The position numbers and the translations under genes are program-made. From the NCBI GenBank assembly GCA_000708835.1, contig DF237182.1, forward strand, positions 1 through 64,000: DNA of 64,000 nucleotides. The letters are read 5' to 3'. Below are positions 6,412-18,573 of the stretch, piece by piece. How positions within the stretch are numbered: the first letter of the stretch is position 1; each line of letters opens with the position of its first letter. Source of the DNA: Klebsormidium nitens (taxonomy: Eukaryota; Streptophyta; Klebsormidiophyceae; Klebsormidiales; Klebsormidiaceae). The notes below the pieces were generated by a model. That model saw nothing but the letters and a program-made list of their open reading frames with translations, was not told the DNA's origin and did not search any database.

Positions 6412-9400
6412 TCAAACGTGTAGCAGAGAATATTGGACAAAGGGTGTCCACCAGTGAGCATTGCCTGCTACTCGGATTTTCGCATCATCTACCCGCACGA
6501 GCTCCGAGTTTCGGCCACTGATTAGACTAGCCAGTATGATCATAAAGGCATCGAGCCCAGAGTACCAGCCAAGCGTCTTGAACTTGACAAGAAAGGAGTT
6601 GCAACTCTCAACAGCCGAAGTGTTGACCCAACGCACAACATCGTAGTAATCCGGATTAAATGCAGGACCGCACTTGTGCCCCTCAGCTCTTGTTCGTTGA
6701 AAATGGAACCTGTACAGGAATATGAACACTTCGATTGAGTGAACTCTTTAATATGGTCTCAGCAGATTAAGCCTGCAGACATCATCTTTCTAAACGATTC
6801 AATCGGCAGAAGTCGACAAAATCCACAATGTTCAGATTTGCTTTTTTTCCCCATCAATCTTCACAGGATTTTTGGTTCTCGTTAGGAAGATATTTGATCA
6901 CAAGCAACAGGGAAGGAGTCCACAAGAAATCGTGAACACACGTACATAACATAGCAAGTCGTTGACTCTGTAAGCAAGTACTATCCTCACCTGTCTACCA
7001 AGAATCGGACGTCGGCAAAGAAAACTGGCTCGCGCCGCATGCAGTAGGCCCGCAGCTTGCAAGCGTTGTCATAGAAGACGAATCGAGGCAGTTGGTGTCG
7101 ATGCAGGCGGGTGTAAAGCACGGTAAACGGATTGCGAGGCGATTCCCCACGAAGCATGGCATGGAAGCCATAAATTACTCGGTGGGGACAACAGAAGATG
7201 AAGCCCCCCTTGGTATGCTTTTGCAGACGCTGAGCGGACTTTGACTTGCTCTGGGCGGCAACCTCAGCGTCAAACTCCCCCACTGTGAGTCCTCCCTTAC
7301 ATCGATGCTCTTAAACGCGCTCGATGGATTGCCTAGCTGGTCTTCGAAGGGCTTATATTGAGGGAGCGGACGCTTCTGTTCCCAGCCAGGCAGAGGATAG
7401 CAGCCGAGCACGCGCTATTCCTTGCAGAACGGATGGTCGGGATGGAGATTGGGGAGGATGTTACCATCTGCTTCCAAGCCGAGCCGCCCGTTCCAAAGCA
7501 CTGTCTCCGGTATCGAGAGGGGATAAACCGCAGCTTGTGGCTGCGAAAGCTGCTCTACCGCGGGTAGCAAAGCATTAGCTCGCGCCTCCCAAAATGCGAG
7601 AGCCTGCTGGCGGTGTGCGGTCCATGTGTGCGGCTGCTCCACTAGGTCCCGCGCTGACCAAACACAGTAGTCCAGCCCCTCAATGGCAGAGAGCGTGACC
7701 CCAGCGCGTCCCACCCCTAGACCAACCGCTCCGCGGCCGAACAGAGCGAGCCGGTATAGATGGTGCAGTGTTGGAAGAAAGAAGGAGGGGAACGTAAAGC
7801 CGTAGTGGTCTAGCAATCGGCGCAAGACGGGGGAATGCTCAGCCAAAGTCGCCCGGTCGTCTAGGTTTGCCACTCTTCCCAGGAGAAGCTTCCTGACCAC
7901 CGCTAAACTGCGGCCATGCTGGATGATATTGCTATCGTCCGAGACGGACTTGGGAGTGCCGAGGCTGTACAGAAGCTCCGACCACTTTCCAGGGCAGCGG
8001 GGCGGGCTCTGCCCGGGATCGCTTTGCAGAGCCTCTGCCTTGATCCCTTCCATGAGCACCAGCAGCGCCCGGTTTTTCGACCGGATCAAGCCGGTCTGGT
8101 CCAGAAGAAGGCGGCGGCGCCAGTGAAGAAGGACCGGGTCAGCAGCCGGTTTGTCAGGGTCTGGAAAGAACTCGGTGACGACTTGTACGTCATCTCGATC
8201 AAGTGCGACCTGTGGTGGAGGGAAGACAGGAACGGAAAAGCGGAGTCTTGAAACTGCTCAAGACTGAAAAAGCTTCTACGTTTGATGCTTTTCATACACG
8301 TAGCTTTTGCACATGTCAAAAAAACAAACAGAACGTAGGCAATCTGCGGGTTAAAAGATTTGCAACCGACGTTGAGTTGTTTGCTAGAGCAGTTTCGAGT
8401 CCGAGCATCGTCCGAGCTGTGGACCATTATTCATAAATAGGCCTACCTTGTCCAGCTTTTGCAAGTGCTCTACCATGTCGATCGAGTGCGGAACCTAGAC
8501 TAACATTTGGAGGTTTGTGCAAATCATCTCGCGCTTCTCAACCAGTTTTTGAAACAGGGCAGGCTGCCAAGTCGAATTTAGCCTTTTTCCACCGTCCGGC
8601 TTCTGAAAGTGTGTATACGAGAGTTTGTAATCCCTGCCTGTAGATCAGCTCGTTGCCTAGGACCTTTCTTCTTTTGTTTAGCACATGCTTTGCAGACAGA
8701 CGGGACTGTACAAGAACGAGAAAAGAACCTTGCTTAACTCACCATCAGCTCGTCAAACTCTCTACTGCTCAAATGGGCTCCAAGATCAGGGTCCTTCGGG
8801 TGATGCCGACTGAATCGAGCCAGCAACGTGCGCAACTCCGGCTGTTGCAGGAGACGCCGTTTCGGCCCCCCGCCGTCCAAAGCCGTTGCACAGAAATTCA
8901 CCCCCGGCTGCATCACCTTCTCGACGTTCACCCCAGCGGAATCTTGGCTTGGGGCCGTGAACGGCCGCAGCTGCGCCGCGCTCGTGCCAGCCAGCCCCCC
9001 TTTCTGGCGCCCACCATCCGCACAGGCGAGGCCTGCAATCCCGTCGCAGAGGAAGACCGCGGGATGAGACCCGCAGATGCTGCAGCACTCCAAGATGGAG
9101 CGGCCGCAGAGCTTGAAGAAGCCCAGACTTGCCCTCCGCCAGGTCTCGCTCGACAGAGGTTTGGCACCCAGCAAGTAGAACTGGCGGACGGCGTTCTTGG
9201 CGTCTAAAAGAGCGCTGCAGGTAGAGCCGGTGCCTTGCACGCATCGCAGAAGCAGTTGACAAGATGCTTGTGTCACGATGACGCTCCTGGTCCAGGCGTA
9301 CAAGCCCAAGGCTTCCCCGTTGAAGTGAACCGTGTGCTTCTCCGGACAATTGCAGCAATAGATGCGGACTTTCACCTGCAGGCAAAGATCCATGGACCAA

Positions 9401-11987
9401 GTACTATCAAAGAGAAGTATACAGAGAGACCTTCGTCCTTTTGGTGAACCTGGTACTTACGACTAGTTGTGTGAATGTTGAAACTTCCAATGTTTGTAAC
9501 TTCGAACTATGCACGGAAATTACATAATCAAGTCAAGTCGCACAAGCCAAAAAAGTCTAGCTTTTTCATCAGTTGAGTTCCGCACATGGAATCTGCAATC
9601 TTCTAGTAGACTTTGAGGTACTGTACGAGTTCAAACATTGAAGAGAATGTCAATTCGGGGGCCGCAGGCTCAGCTTTCTCGATTCTCCATAGGTCCGTCT
9701 TACTTTCGTAACCTTGAACTTTCATGCATAAGGTCTACAGAACGAGGACAAACTCGTGAATGCGATATAGCGTTAGAGCACGCCACTCACCTCCTGCGAC
9801 CAGTCCAGGGAGTATATGTGAGACGTCTGCATCAGGCTTGACCAGCCTGTCCCACAGGGTGGCGGCTCTTTTGGGCAAGGAGCACACAAGCCCTCCATCC
9901 TGCTTAGCTCCTCGAAATCTCGCGCCACCAGCTGGCTCACTCACCGGCTGCTTCAGCAGAGTGACGGGGGGGTCATGAACGGCCAAGCCGTCTGTCGGGC
10001 GCACTAGCTTCGGAGTCTCCACCTGGATGCCCTCTGCGCCCATGGGCATGACAACAGCAACACGTGCCAACTCAACGTGAAGGCATGCCGACGAAGGGCA
10101 AGTGCAACTGTCGCATACACGAACGACGCCTTTCCCTTGCTCCCTCGCGGTGCATGCTGACGGCCCACCCCCCCCAAGGTCCGCCACATCTTCGTGCCCA
10201 TCGCCCGCTGCTTCCACTGCCTGAGCTGCCCAAAAGGCTTTTGACCTTCGTTTCACTCCCCGTTGTGAAGACCCTGTGACGAGACCCCCATCTTCCGTTT
10301 CTGCTCGCGAACGCTTCCCAGCCGGGCTCCTGTTTGCAGGATTACAACACCGATATTTGCAGGGCTGTCCGTCAAGACTCACTCCACCAAATAGCGAGGG
10401 ATCTGGCAGAAGCAGGCGTCGCCCTTGCAGACTGCATCGTGCGGCTCCCCGGCAACAAGGCTGAGCAGATAACGCTCCTCATCCGTGAGGACCTCAAGCT
10501 TTTCCCCGTCCACGTCGCTGACCGCACTGCAACTTTCTTTACCAGCTTGCGAGGGCGTGGAAGCGACGTGCTCCTTGCCAGCCGCCACCTCACCGTCCCT
10601 CCGGTGCAGCCACAATTTTGCCCGCTCCAGCTGCGATTCCGAAAAGAGGCAACCCTCCAGTCTGCTCACCCCCTCTCTCTCCTGTAGCGCTCTTTTGACC
10701 TCCTGAAGATGACTGCAGTCGTCCGTCTTGCTGCAGCCCCCACGCCTCCCCTTGCAGTACCACTGAAACTCTGCCCCCGCGCTGAAGTGCACCATCGTCC
10801 TTTCAGGCGAGGGGAAAGCGACATTCCAGCACACTCCGAACACTCTTTGCCCCACGCCACTGCACGGCGCCTCCACCACCCTCTGCCCCTTCTGCAATGA
10901 GACATGGCTCGATTGCCGACGTTCCTGGAGCGCTTGCAAGGCCAATTTGTGAACGCAAGGTGCACCAAAGCTCAAACGGCCACGATCGCAGGTGCAACTC
11001 GGATTTCCCATCGTGTCCCAGTAGACCGTCTCGAGCAAGGCATTGCTCTTGGTGGGCCGCCCCAGAGGCTTTGGCCTGGCAGCATTGTGGTTCCACGCAG
11101 TCATCAAAAACACGGAGCTGCTAGAACCCTCCTCGCCGATGCCGTAGATGGAGCAGTCGCCAGTGGCGAGGTTGGTTAGAAACCGCGCGGCTTGAGCGGC
11201 GAGCGTAAGCTGTCCGTCCGCATCTCGAAGTTTTTCTGTCTTGTAGCAAGCCTACGAGGAGTCTAAGATATCATGATTAGTAAACTGCCAAAGTGGTGCC
11301 CAAATCTTCGGTCCGAATGATGTTGTTTGCACGACGTTTTTCACAATCTACTGTGTGCTCTTCAAATATGAACAAGGCTGAGCATTACTCATAGTCGATC
11401 TGCAATCTGTCAATTTGTTTTGATTCCCTCCTGCCAAATTCAACTGACCCCGCAATGCAAGAAGCTGCGTCTGCGCAGCCTCAGAGGTTGCTGGGCTCAA
11501 ACGTTGTAGGCTATGATGGTGCGCTGACAACGCACGAAGTAACCACGTGGAACAGCTGTGGCGACTCGGTTGACGACCAGCTCAATTGCTGATGAGATGT
11601 CCCATCGGCGTCTTTTAGCACGCGCATTCTGCATTTGCCCCGACATAGATCCTCCCATGGCACCAACAACTTACAGCTGCGATCTTCATAAAGGTCACTC
11701 AAAACCTAGCAGTTTAAGCACCTAGAACGGCCTTTGCAGATACAACTCACCGTCTGTGGAAGCTTCCGCGGGATCTCTCCTACCTGACGCCCCCTATTCA
11801 GAGCAGCTTCGGCTGCGGACTTGCTGCGCTTCCCGCCAGCTGCCTCTCTGCTCTTGACATCCATCATCTGTAGCCGAATCACCTCTTCTCCGAGCAACAC
11901 CTTCCGCTGGCGCCATGAGTCGGTGGGCTGAGTGCGGTCGAACCAAACCTCTGGTGGACCCACCCATCCAGCTGGCCGAACCGTCAA
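6412..11987 (-). CDS. SWIM-finger KDZ (Kyakuja-Dileera-Zisupton) transposase, multi-exon
   Basis: The 3' half splices cleanly in frame: 9375..8743, 8209..7465, 7282..6991, 6709..6412, with phases agreeing at every junction. Exon 9375..8743 carries CCNCPEKHTVHFNG, then CSICGSHPAVFLCDG (candidate first Asp). The next exons give FCCPHRVIYGFHAMLRGES, the conserved YDNACKLRAYCMRREP (second Asp) and DRFHFQRT..GHKCGPAFN..VNTSAVESCNSF (third acid, Glu). These are hallmark KDZ transposase motifs. Upstream, the exon around 11210-10383 holds a SWIM zinc finger (CTCDRGRLSFGAPCVHK). The exons at about 10380-9791, 11702-11511 and 11987-11751 continue upstream, with unsure borders and start. The product would cut and paste its own DNA. 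Confidence 0.7.
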
Positions 11988-13470
11988 CGGTGGTCTTTGT
12001 GACCGAGACCCTTCCCACCCAGTGCTCTACGTAAGCAAGGCACATTGGCTGATTCTTGCCACTGCCTTTTACCTTAGTGGAAACAGCGAAGCCGCTGAGG
12101 TTTGCTTGCTGCGATTTTCTAAAAGAGATCTGGCAGACTCCGTTCTTAGAGCTCAAGAGAGACTGCTTGCATATTGCACACTTGAAGGCAGTGGAGTCGA
12201 CTATGAGCAGCCTCCCCGTGGAGACATGATTCCAGGAAGTTGGACAGCACCCTTCACCCGGTGACCTAGCCTTGGCTGCATGACTTTACCCCGGGCCCTG
12301 TCATGCCAGTCGCTCAGCTGGAAGGGCCGGGCTTGTCGAGGTTGGCGGTCCTTATCCGGTCTCGGAGTTTAGCCGGTCCTTGTACTACGGTCGCCTTGAA
12401 TGGCCGGGCCCAGGCTGCGCAAGCGCCGCGGGGTCGGTCGGACTTAATTTTAGCTTATGACCGAGTCGGAATGAAATTTTTGGAAGTCGCATTGACCTTT
12501 AATACACGCAAGTCATCCCCGAAGCCTGAATCAGGTAAATAGGGAACTTTCAGATTTAATCTCTGCAGTCGCGGACTGGACGTATTGCGCGGGATTGCAC
12601 CACGTATTCGCTGAGAGTGCACCACGTATTCACTCAGAGCGCAGCGTGAATTCGCTCCGAGGTCAAAGGGCACCACGTATCCGCTCAGAGAGCGCCCGTA
12701 TCGGCAGTCGGTCCCCCCCAACCTATGTAATATATCCGAAATTGCGTAATGAGTCAGCCTTATTGGGCGCACCGGCCCCAGACGGGGGCTGCCAGGCGTC
12801 TAGAAAGTACGGTCAGGTTTGGTCCCCCGTCGAGGGGGTCGGTAATGGAAAATCCTCTACGGTGACTGCTTCTAGATTGCCGTTAAAAGTGACGCTAAAT
12901 CAGCCCAATACTCCGATCGCCGTCGATCCTCCCCGACGGATATCCGGGCCGTCCATTTTATGCCATTCTTCAGATGGTTGGCCCCGAGTTCAGGGTCAGG
13001 AGAACCCTTCGCTTTTGAACCGTTCCCGTTGCCGGTTCAGCAGTTCACGTCAGCTTCATGTGCCCTTGAAAGGAGCAATCTGGCCAAATATTTACTAGCG
13101 GCGATCTGAACGTGAAGACCCGGGGGCCGGCACCGGTTTATCAAAGTTAAACCACATGCATGGTTGAGAAAGAGAGAATGACGGGCAACGTTTGTTGACA
13201 TTGACAGTCGGAAAAGCGCTGTCTTTGACTTTGAGGAGAGGACTTTAACCAGAGAAAAGTGGCGCCATTGTGACCTCTCGCAACGTGGAAAAGGCAATTG
13301 CAGCGCACTGGAACGACAAAGTTCCTTATTCCTACATATTGGCGGTCTCTCGCAAGCAACTGCGCTACCTGGCGCGCTAACCTCATTGCTCCCTAGTATG
13401 TAGACTATCCCCTCAATCAATGCGGCAGATGCAATCCCGCCACTCCCCCTACCGGCAGCATTCCTCGCGC
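11988..13470. other. Intergenic DNA between KDZ element and CREG-like gene
   Basis: No gene could be supported. The stretch contains CCGGTC/GGCCGG-rich sequence near 12300-12450 and the short tandem repeat at 12597-12690. The right end of the KDZ element and the promoter of the CREG-like gene should be here, but neither could be marked. Confidence 0.4.
12597..12690. repeat. Degenerate ~22-bp tandem repeat
   Basis: GCACCACGTATTCGCTGAGAG and close variants start at 12597, 12619 and 12670, with a more diverged copy at 12641. The array is in non-coding DNA right of the KDZ gene and reads like a small decaying satellite. Confidence 0.6.
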
Positions 13471-16302
13471 ATGGCCTTTCCAAAGTACCCCCCCATCCTG
13501 GAGTACGAGAAGCCGGCGCTGCCACGGGAATGGACCGTGAAGGAGGCGTACGAGACCCCATCCGAGAAGGGCAACCGCCGCTCGGACGTCCTGTGCCTGG
13601 CGGCCATCTTTCTAGGCACGCTGCTGGTGATTGCGAGCCTGCTGGCGGTGTTCCCGCAGAACAAGCTGTGGCAGCTGCAGGCGGGGCCGCGCCGGCCGGC
13701 GCGCTCGCAGTATGCGCAGATGGCGCGCTGGCTCATGGCCAAGAACTCTTGGGGGGTCGTGAGGTGTGGGACTTTGCCTTGTCTTCAAAACGTTTAATAG
13801 TGGTGGTAGGCTCGAAATCATACCATAAGGCTATGTCCTCCTAAGATTGTCGTAGGAATCAGTTGGAATATCCGAAGAATTGGTTGAGATGCTCAGTAGT
13901 CCTCTCGTCCAACGTCTTACCAACTTGAGTACTGCATAGGCGGCGCCAGTGCTTCCGTTCCTTCAAGGAACTCCTTTTACAGCTGAATCGCTCCCGTAAT
14001 GCGTTGCCGCACATGGGGCCAGCATCTGGAGGCTTTTGAGGAACGAAGTAGACACATGGTTCTGATTGTCTTGACGTTGCACTTAACTTACTCTAACGTG
14101 GCCGCTTTTGGTATATTTTTTCAAAACCTGCACGTTAATCAAGTTCTCCCTCTTGTGCAGCACAATCTCAAAGCGCCTGGAAGGTGCGCCTTTTGGGTGA
14201 GTGTTCGAGGTCGATTACTGGTTCCGTCACGTGTGCCCCGCTCCGAAAGCAGCGATTGGAAGATGCCAGAAGTCAATGCTCACACCGAAACTTGAATAAA
14301 TGAACCGCCGTAGTGCTATTTTTCTCGAATCACGACTGTTAATCATGAATGGCTCTGCAATGAGTGCAGCGTCATGTTAGTTGGCGCTGCGATTTTTGAA
14401 GAACTGCTGCTTGTTGTTGAACATCCCCACTTGGAAGAGCGCCAAAACGACTCCTGTTCTCAATTGGCACCTTGTCGCGTGCTGGATGTAGCCTTTTCCC
14501 AAGTCAGTCCATTGGCAGAGGATTTACGGGAAACCAGAATTGCTGTGGCGCGTCTCTTGTAAGTCCTGCTTAAATTGAAGCTTCACCAGTCTTCCCCCAA
14601 ATGTTCACCACTTGCGCTTGCTTGATGCGCCAAGTTTGCGCCCTTCATCCAATCACGTTGGCGTCTCTATTTTAACCACTTGAGGAAGTTTCAGTTGCGA
14701 TTGAGTTAAGGCAAGGTTTGAAAACCGCCCCTCCCCTTGCAGGATGCTGGCCTCACTTTCGGACGGGTTAAGCAGTAACCACACCGGGTTACCCTACTTC
14801 TACCTGGCCGAGTTCGACAACGTCCCCCAGGACCTGGCTCAGGACAACCGCGCGTCTCTCCACTTGACAGAGGCCCAATTCAACAGGTGTACAGAACCCG
14901 AGAATCCCACCTGTGTCAAGGCATCCTTTTCCGGCAAAGTGAGCATTCAACCTGACAATTGCCTTTGTCACTTGTCTGCATCTGATGGTGGGCCGTTTTG
15001 AAAAAAGGCTAGGAGGAGACAAGATGGATGAGGTGCACCCAGTCTGGTGACGTATTCATTCCTTGCTCACCATGTGGGAGCGCTTTTGGGCCCCAGCAGA
15101 TTGTACTTGTTTCATCCGTGTCCCCCCTTCTGCATACCAGTAACTTGGTGCTTACGACATCCAAAACCGACTGGCTGATCATCGGAATAGCTTGATCAAG
15201 TTCAGGGAATCACGTGCATGGGGCTAGGACACTTTCAGTACGTCTATGTCCAATCGTAACAGGGTTTCAGAATCTTGTGGTGTGCGGCACGTTTTACCTG
15301 CATCCAGAAACGGAGCCAGTGCTACATGCACGTAACCGTAGCCGTATATCTGTACCTGCAGTCCATCTTGACAGCACCATCCTAACGTCGACCTGCCCTT
15401 ATGTCAACCTAATTCCACGTGAACGTTCTGCGGCCAAACTGATGCGGGTGCCCGCTTGCCTCTCAAGTGGCCACCCTTCGGCAATAAGAAGGCACCTTTG
15501 AATCTCGTTTGCATCTTTGTACCTTGGCGAAAGTCGTTTATAGGGCGCTGACTCGTGTTCATGCCTGCAGATCGTCCGCGTGGACCCGGCGGAGGTTCCG
15601 CATGCCAAGTCGGTCGTCTTCTGGCGGCACCCAGAGATGGCCTGTGAGTCGCTCGCGCTTGGTTCTCGCAAAGCTTTCCTTCAACGACAGTACTATGTTC
15701 ATCCTCGAACAGATGGAAGATTGCTGCAAACCTAGTAGTCTCCTGAAGCTGAGTCTTTACTGCCGATCAGCAGCACTGGCTAGCACGTCCTGACAGTTGG
15801 ATCCGCATTCTGCCGTGACATCTGGCGGATCGGGTCGAATCTGCCCAATCTACTGTTATGATTGATTACATCAAGACACGCAACTCGTTTCAGGCACTCA
15901 AGTCCACCCTGTGTATGACCAGCCCTGCGATCCCATTGCCACTTGGATTTTGTTGGCGTCTCTGACTGTTACCTTTAATTTTCAAGCGTCGGAGATTATT
16001 CCTTGGAACGTGCACACTTTTTGCTTCTTGAGTTGCCTTTGAGGCGGAGGCGAGAGCGGGTATTGGATTTGGCAGAAGCCGGTTTGCTTCTTTGTGCCTG
16101 GAAGACCAGCCACGCTCGCTTTGACTCCATTCTCTCCTGAATTCCTGCCCGTCATCCTTGTGCAGTGTTTCCAAAGGACCACAATTTCCACTTCTACAAG
16201 CTGCTTATCGAGGACATCTACCTGCTGGACACGTTTGGCGGTGCTCGGCCCCTGACCGTAGATGAATACTTCGCCGCCCACCTTGGTGCGGAGCTTCTGT
16301 AA
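13471..16302 (+). CDS. CREG-family protein (FMN-binding split-barrel fold), membrane-anchored
   Basis: Five exons: 13471-13763, 14161-14196, 14743-14938, 15571-15643 and 16166-16302, giving 244 residues with matching phases. A Met at 13420 would add 17 residues. A hydrophobic anchor (LCLAAIFLGTLLVIASLLAVF) spans ~41-61. The lumenal part matches CREG: ARWLMAKNSWGVVSTIS, GLPYFYLAEFDNVPQDL, then CVKASFSGKIVRVDP, VVFWRHPEMA, HNFHFYKLLIEDIYLLDTFGG and a C-terminal TVDEYFAAHL. CREG proteins adopt a pyridoxamine-5'-phosphate-oxidase-like barrel and are secreted or endolysosomal glycoproteins in animals. Plant members are little studied. Exon 2 is a 36-base micro-exon. The family call is firm, but the biochemical role is unknown. 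Confidence 0.85.
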
Positions 16303-17665
16303 AGTATGTACATAACAAATCGAACGGCATAGCGGTCAGAGCGAGCACGCACGTCAGGTTGTGTTTAAACGGTCAGCTTAGTATTCTCATCATGCGCACA
16401 TTAGCTTTGTAGAGATCGCCACTAGAAATTGGTGAAACCGGTCAAGGCGTACATAGACACATCGAGAAAACTTAACATTCACCCATTCACTGACATGCAA
16501 CAAGCCAACTAACCCCGTGTGCAAAGCTGCATGGTCGACCATGGTGCTGTATGCATTTGGGGATTTGTTGCAAAGGAGCCGCGGAGTAGGTGGATCTTGT
16601 GGAAAACAGATGATAACGCACACTCAGATCCGGGTGAATGGCATCTCTGTACCTACGTATCAAATTATTTTACAGCGGCAGCACGAAGCTTGAGTAGCCG
16701 AGTACATGCACCAACCACACACAATGAATGCGTACCATATCATGCGGACGAACGGTGACATTGTTGCACGCTTCGGGGCAAACTTGAAAGCATGCACATT
16801 ATACAAATGTATGCCAGCAGGCAGATCAATATCTGACTCATCCCTTGGATGGGTCGGTAAAAGCGTCACTGGCTAAGTCCGGTGTAAATGCAGCTCGGCA
16901 AAATGTGACCGGCCCGGCATGCACATGTGCGCAATCATCATTCTGCAATACTACTCTAGCAAGTGTTGAATTGTTGCCACGCAATTCAAAGCCTTCTGAA
17001 ATTCCAGGAAGGGTGCATCAGACGTTGAGATGAATTGGTCAACGCGCGACAGCGCCCATGCATCACAATCAATTCCGAAGACCATGTGTGCATGTTGTAT
17101 ACGGGCGGCAGACCGATGAATATGCACGCGCCGTCCAGCAGCAAAACTTCGGACGTGCAAGTCGGACGCACATGGTCGACACACCCATGTCCTTTATGAT
17201 TAAGTCGGCCTGGTGTAAAGTACGCAAGCTAGTGTGCAACGAGATAGTAATTGCTTGCAAATCGAAGCCTGTCAGGATATGCATAAGCCCAGTGACGACT
17301 TCAAGCACCTGATCTGTCGAAGGCTGCAAGAGGCGTACTGATGCCTCTGATGATTGATTCTAAGACTACTTACACCCAGTAAAGCGCATTGATCCATGCT
17401 GGCAACAGGCTTGCTATGGAGAGGGCCCGGCTGTTCGAACTGATGCAGCAGTACGGCTGGCGCAGACTTTGGAACTCTCATATCATGGTCTGAGCATTGG
17501 TGCTTATCGAATATTCGCAAAGCTTGCTAGTTACGGAAGTTGTGTCTTGCCGAGTGCGCTTTTTGGATACTTGAAAGCTCCTCCAAATCTCTGTAACACT
17601 GACTGCATGAAGACCGAGCTCGTTGAAGGATGTATAGCACCACTACCCTTTTCCATGTTTCCTTA
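16303..17665. other. Intergenic DNA
   Basis: About 1.36 kb separates the 3' ends of the CREG-like (+) and MLKL-like (-) genes. Short open frames exist on both strands, but none shows recognisable motifs, splice support or good composition. Nothing could be assigned. Confidence 0.4.
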
Positions 17666-18573
17666 TCACAGTAGATCAGGATAAATCTGACTTGACGACG
17701 GACGCTTTTCACCAGGCTGGCTGGCGCTTGCAACCGGCGCAGCAGACCGCATTGGACCCGCAGTCTCCGCATGAGCTGGAGATTCGGTAACCTTTTCAAC
17801 CCGTTCTTTTGTCACACTGGTACCAGCCTTCGAACCTGACGCGGACCTGGCAATGGTCAGCCACGAGGAGAATTGCTGGAAGGCTATGTTCAGTCGGTGA
17901 GAAGCTCCCTCAAGGGCACCCTTGGTCTCGCCCTTGTCGAACATCTTTTCCATGACGCCAATGGTTGCACACTTCCGTAGAAGGCCGAGACATTCTTCAA
18001 GGGCTGCATTCAAAGGCTCGATGGCGTCCCTGCATTTCAACAAGGGAATTGAGGCTCAGTGATTTGATTGCTTATCAAACCCACCCCAATGTCGAGTTTC
18101 TAAAGAAGCAAGTAAATCGAGCTCACATGCAAAAGCGATCTGTAACGAGCAAACAGGGACATGCAGATGTAAGAAGAATTCAAACGACTTCGACAAAGCC
18201 GCTCAAGTCGCTTCATCATTCTGCCAAGAGCAAGGCCAGGTTACCAGCCAGCCAAGATGGAGCTTCTGCGGAATGCCGTCCTATCAGCCAGATTGATTGC
18301 GGACCAAAAAAGAAAGCACTGTCAGCTATCTGAGTCCCCTTCCAGGAAACTCCCTCCAGGAAATTGTCAGGAACAGCGAAGTACTTACCTTGCAGCCTCT
18401 TCAGCTGCAAATTCTGGCGTTGCATTTCTGAAGGGCAATATGGTGCGGTTCAATTCGTCGACCTTCTTTGAGATCTGATCGCAATGCGTGCGGAATGCCT
18501 TGACGTCCTGGCGTGCATCATTGGTGGCCTCGATCAGGTTCCAGGTCGTCTGAAGATCCCCTTGAGAAGGCAT
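17666..18573 (-). CDS. Small helical protein resembling the MLKL/ARO-type N-terminal four-helix domain
   Basis: Two exons, 18573..18389 and 18029..17666, joined AG|G in phase for 182 residues. Helix 1-2 reads DARQDVKAFRTHCDQISKKVDELNRTILPF. The second exon gives DAIEPLNAALEECLGLLRKC, then a helix with HRLNIAFQQFSSWLTIA. The pattern of KxFxxxCxxLxxKVxEL, A..L...L..CL.LLRKC and F...N.RL......F matches the N-terminal helical bundle of plant MLKL, ARO (armadillo-only) and RPW8-like proteins. The last ~60 residues are Ser/Pro/Ala-rich and disordered. No kinase or armadillo repeats follow. In plants such bundles act as membrane-active or adaptor modules. The assignment rests on residue pattern only. 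Confidence 0.5.

Noticed and set aside
7415-7417. In-frame TAG in the KDZ transposase taken as a sign of a pseudogene
   Set aside because: A GT donor at 7464 and an AG acceptor at 7283 remove it, and the phases of all flanking exons then agree.
8734-9207. Plus-strand frames within the KDZ exon region (for example 8653-9207)
   Set aside because: The minus strand carries the Cys-pair and CDG motifs of the transposase; the plus frames are shadows.
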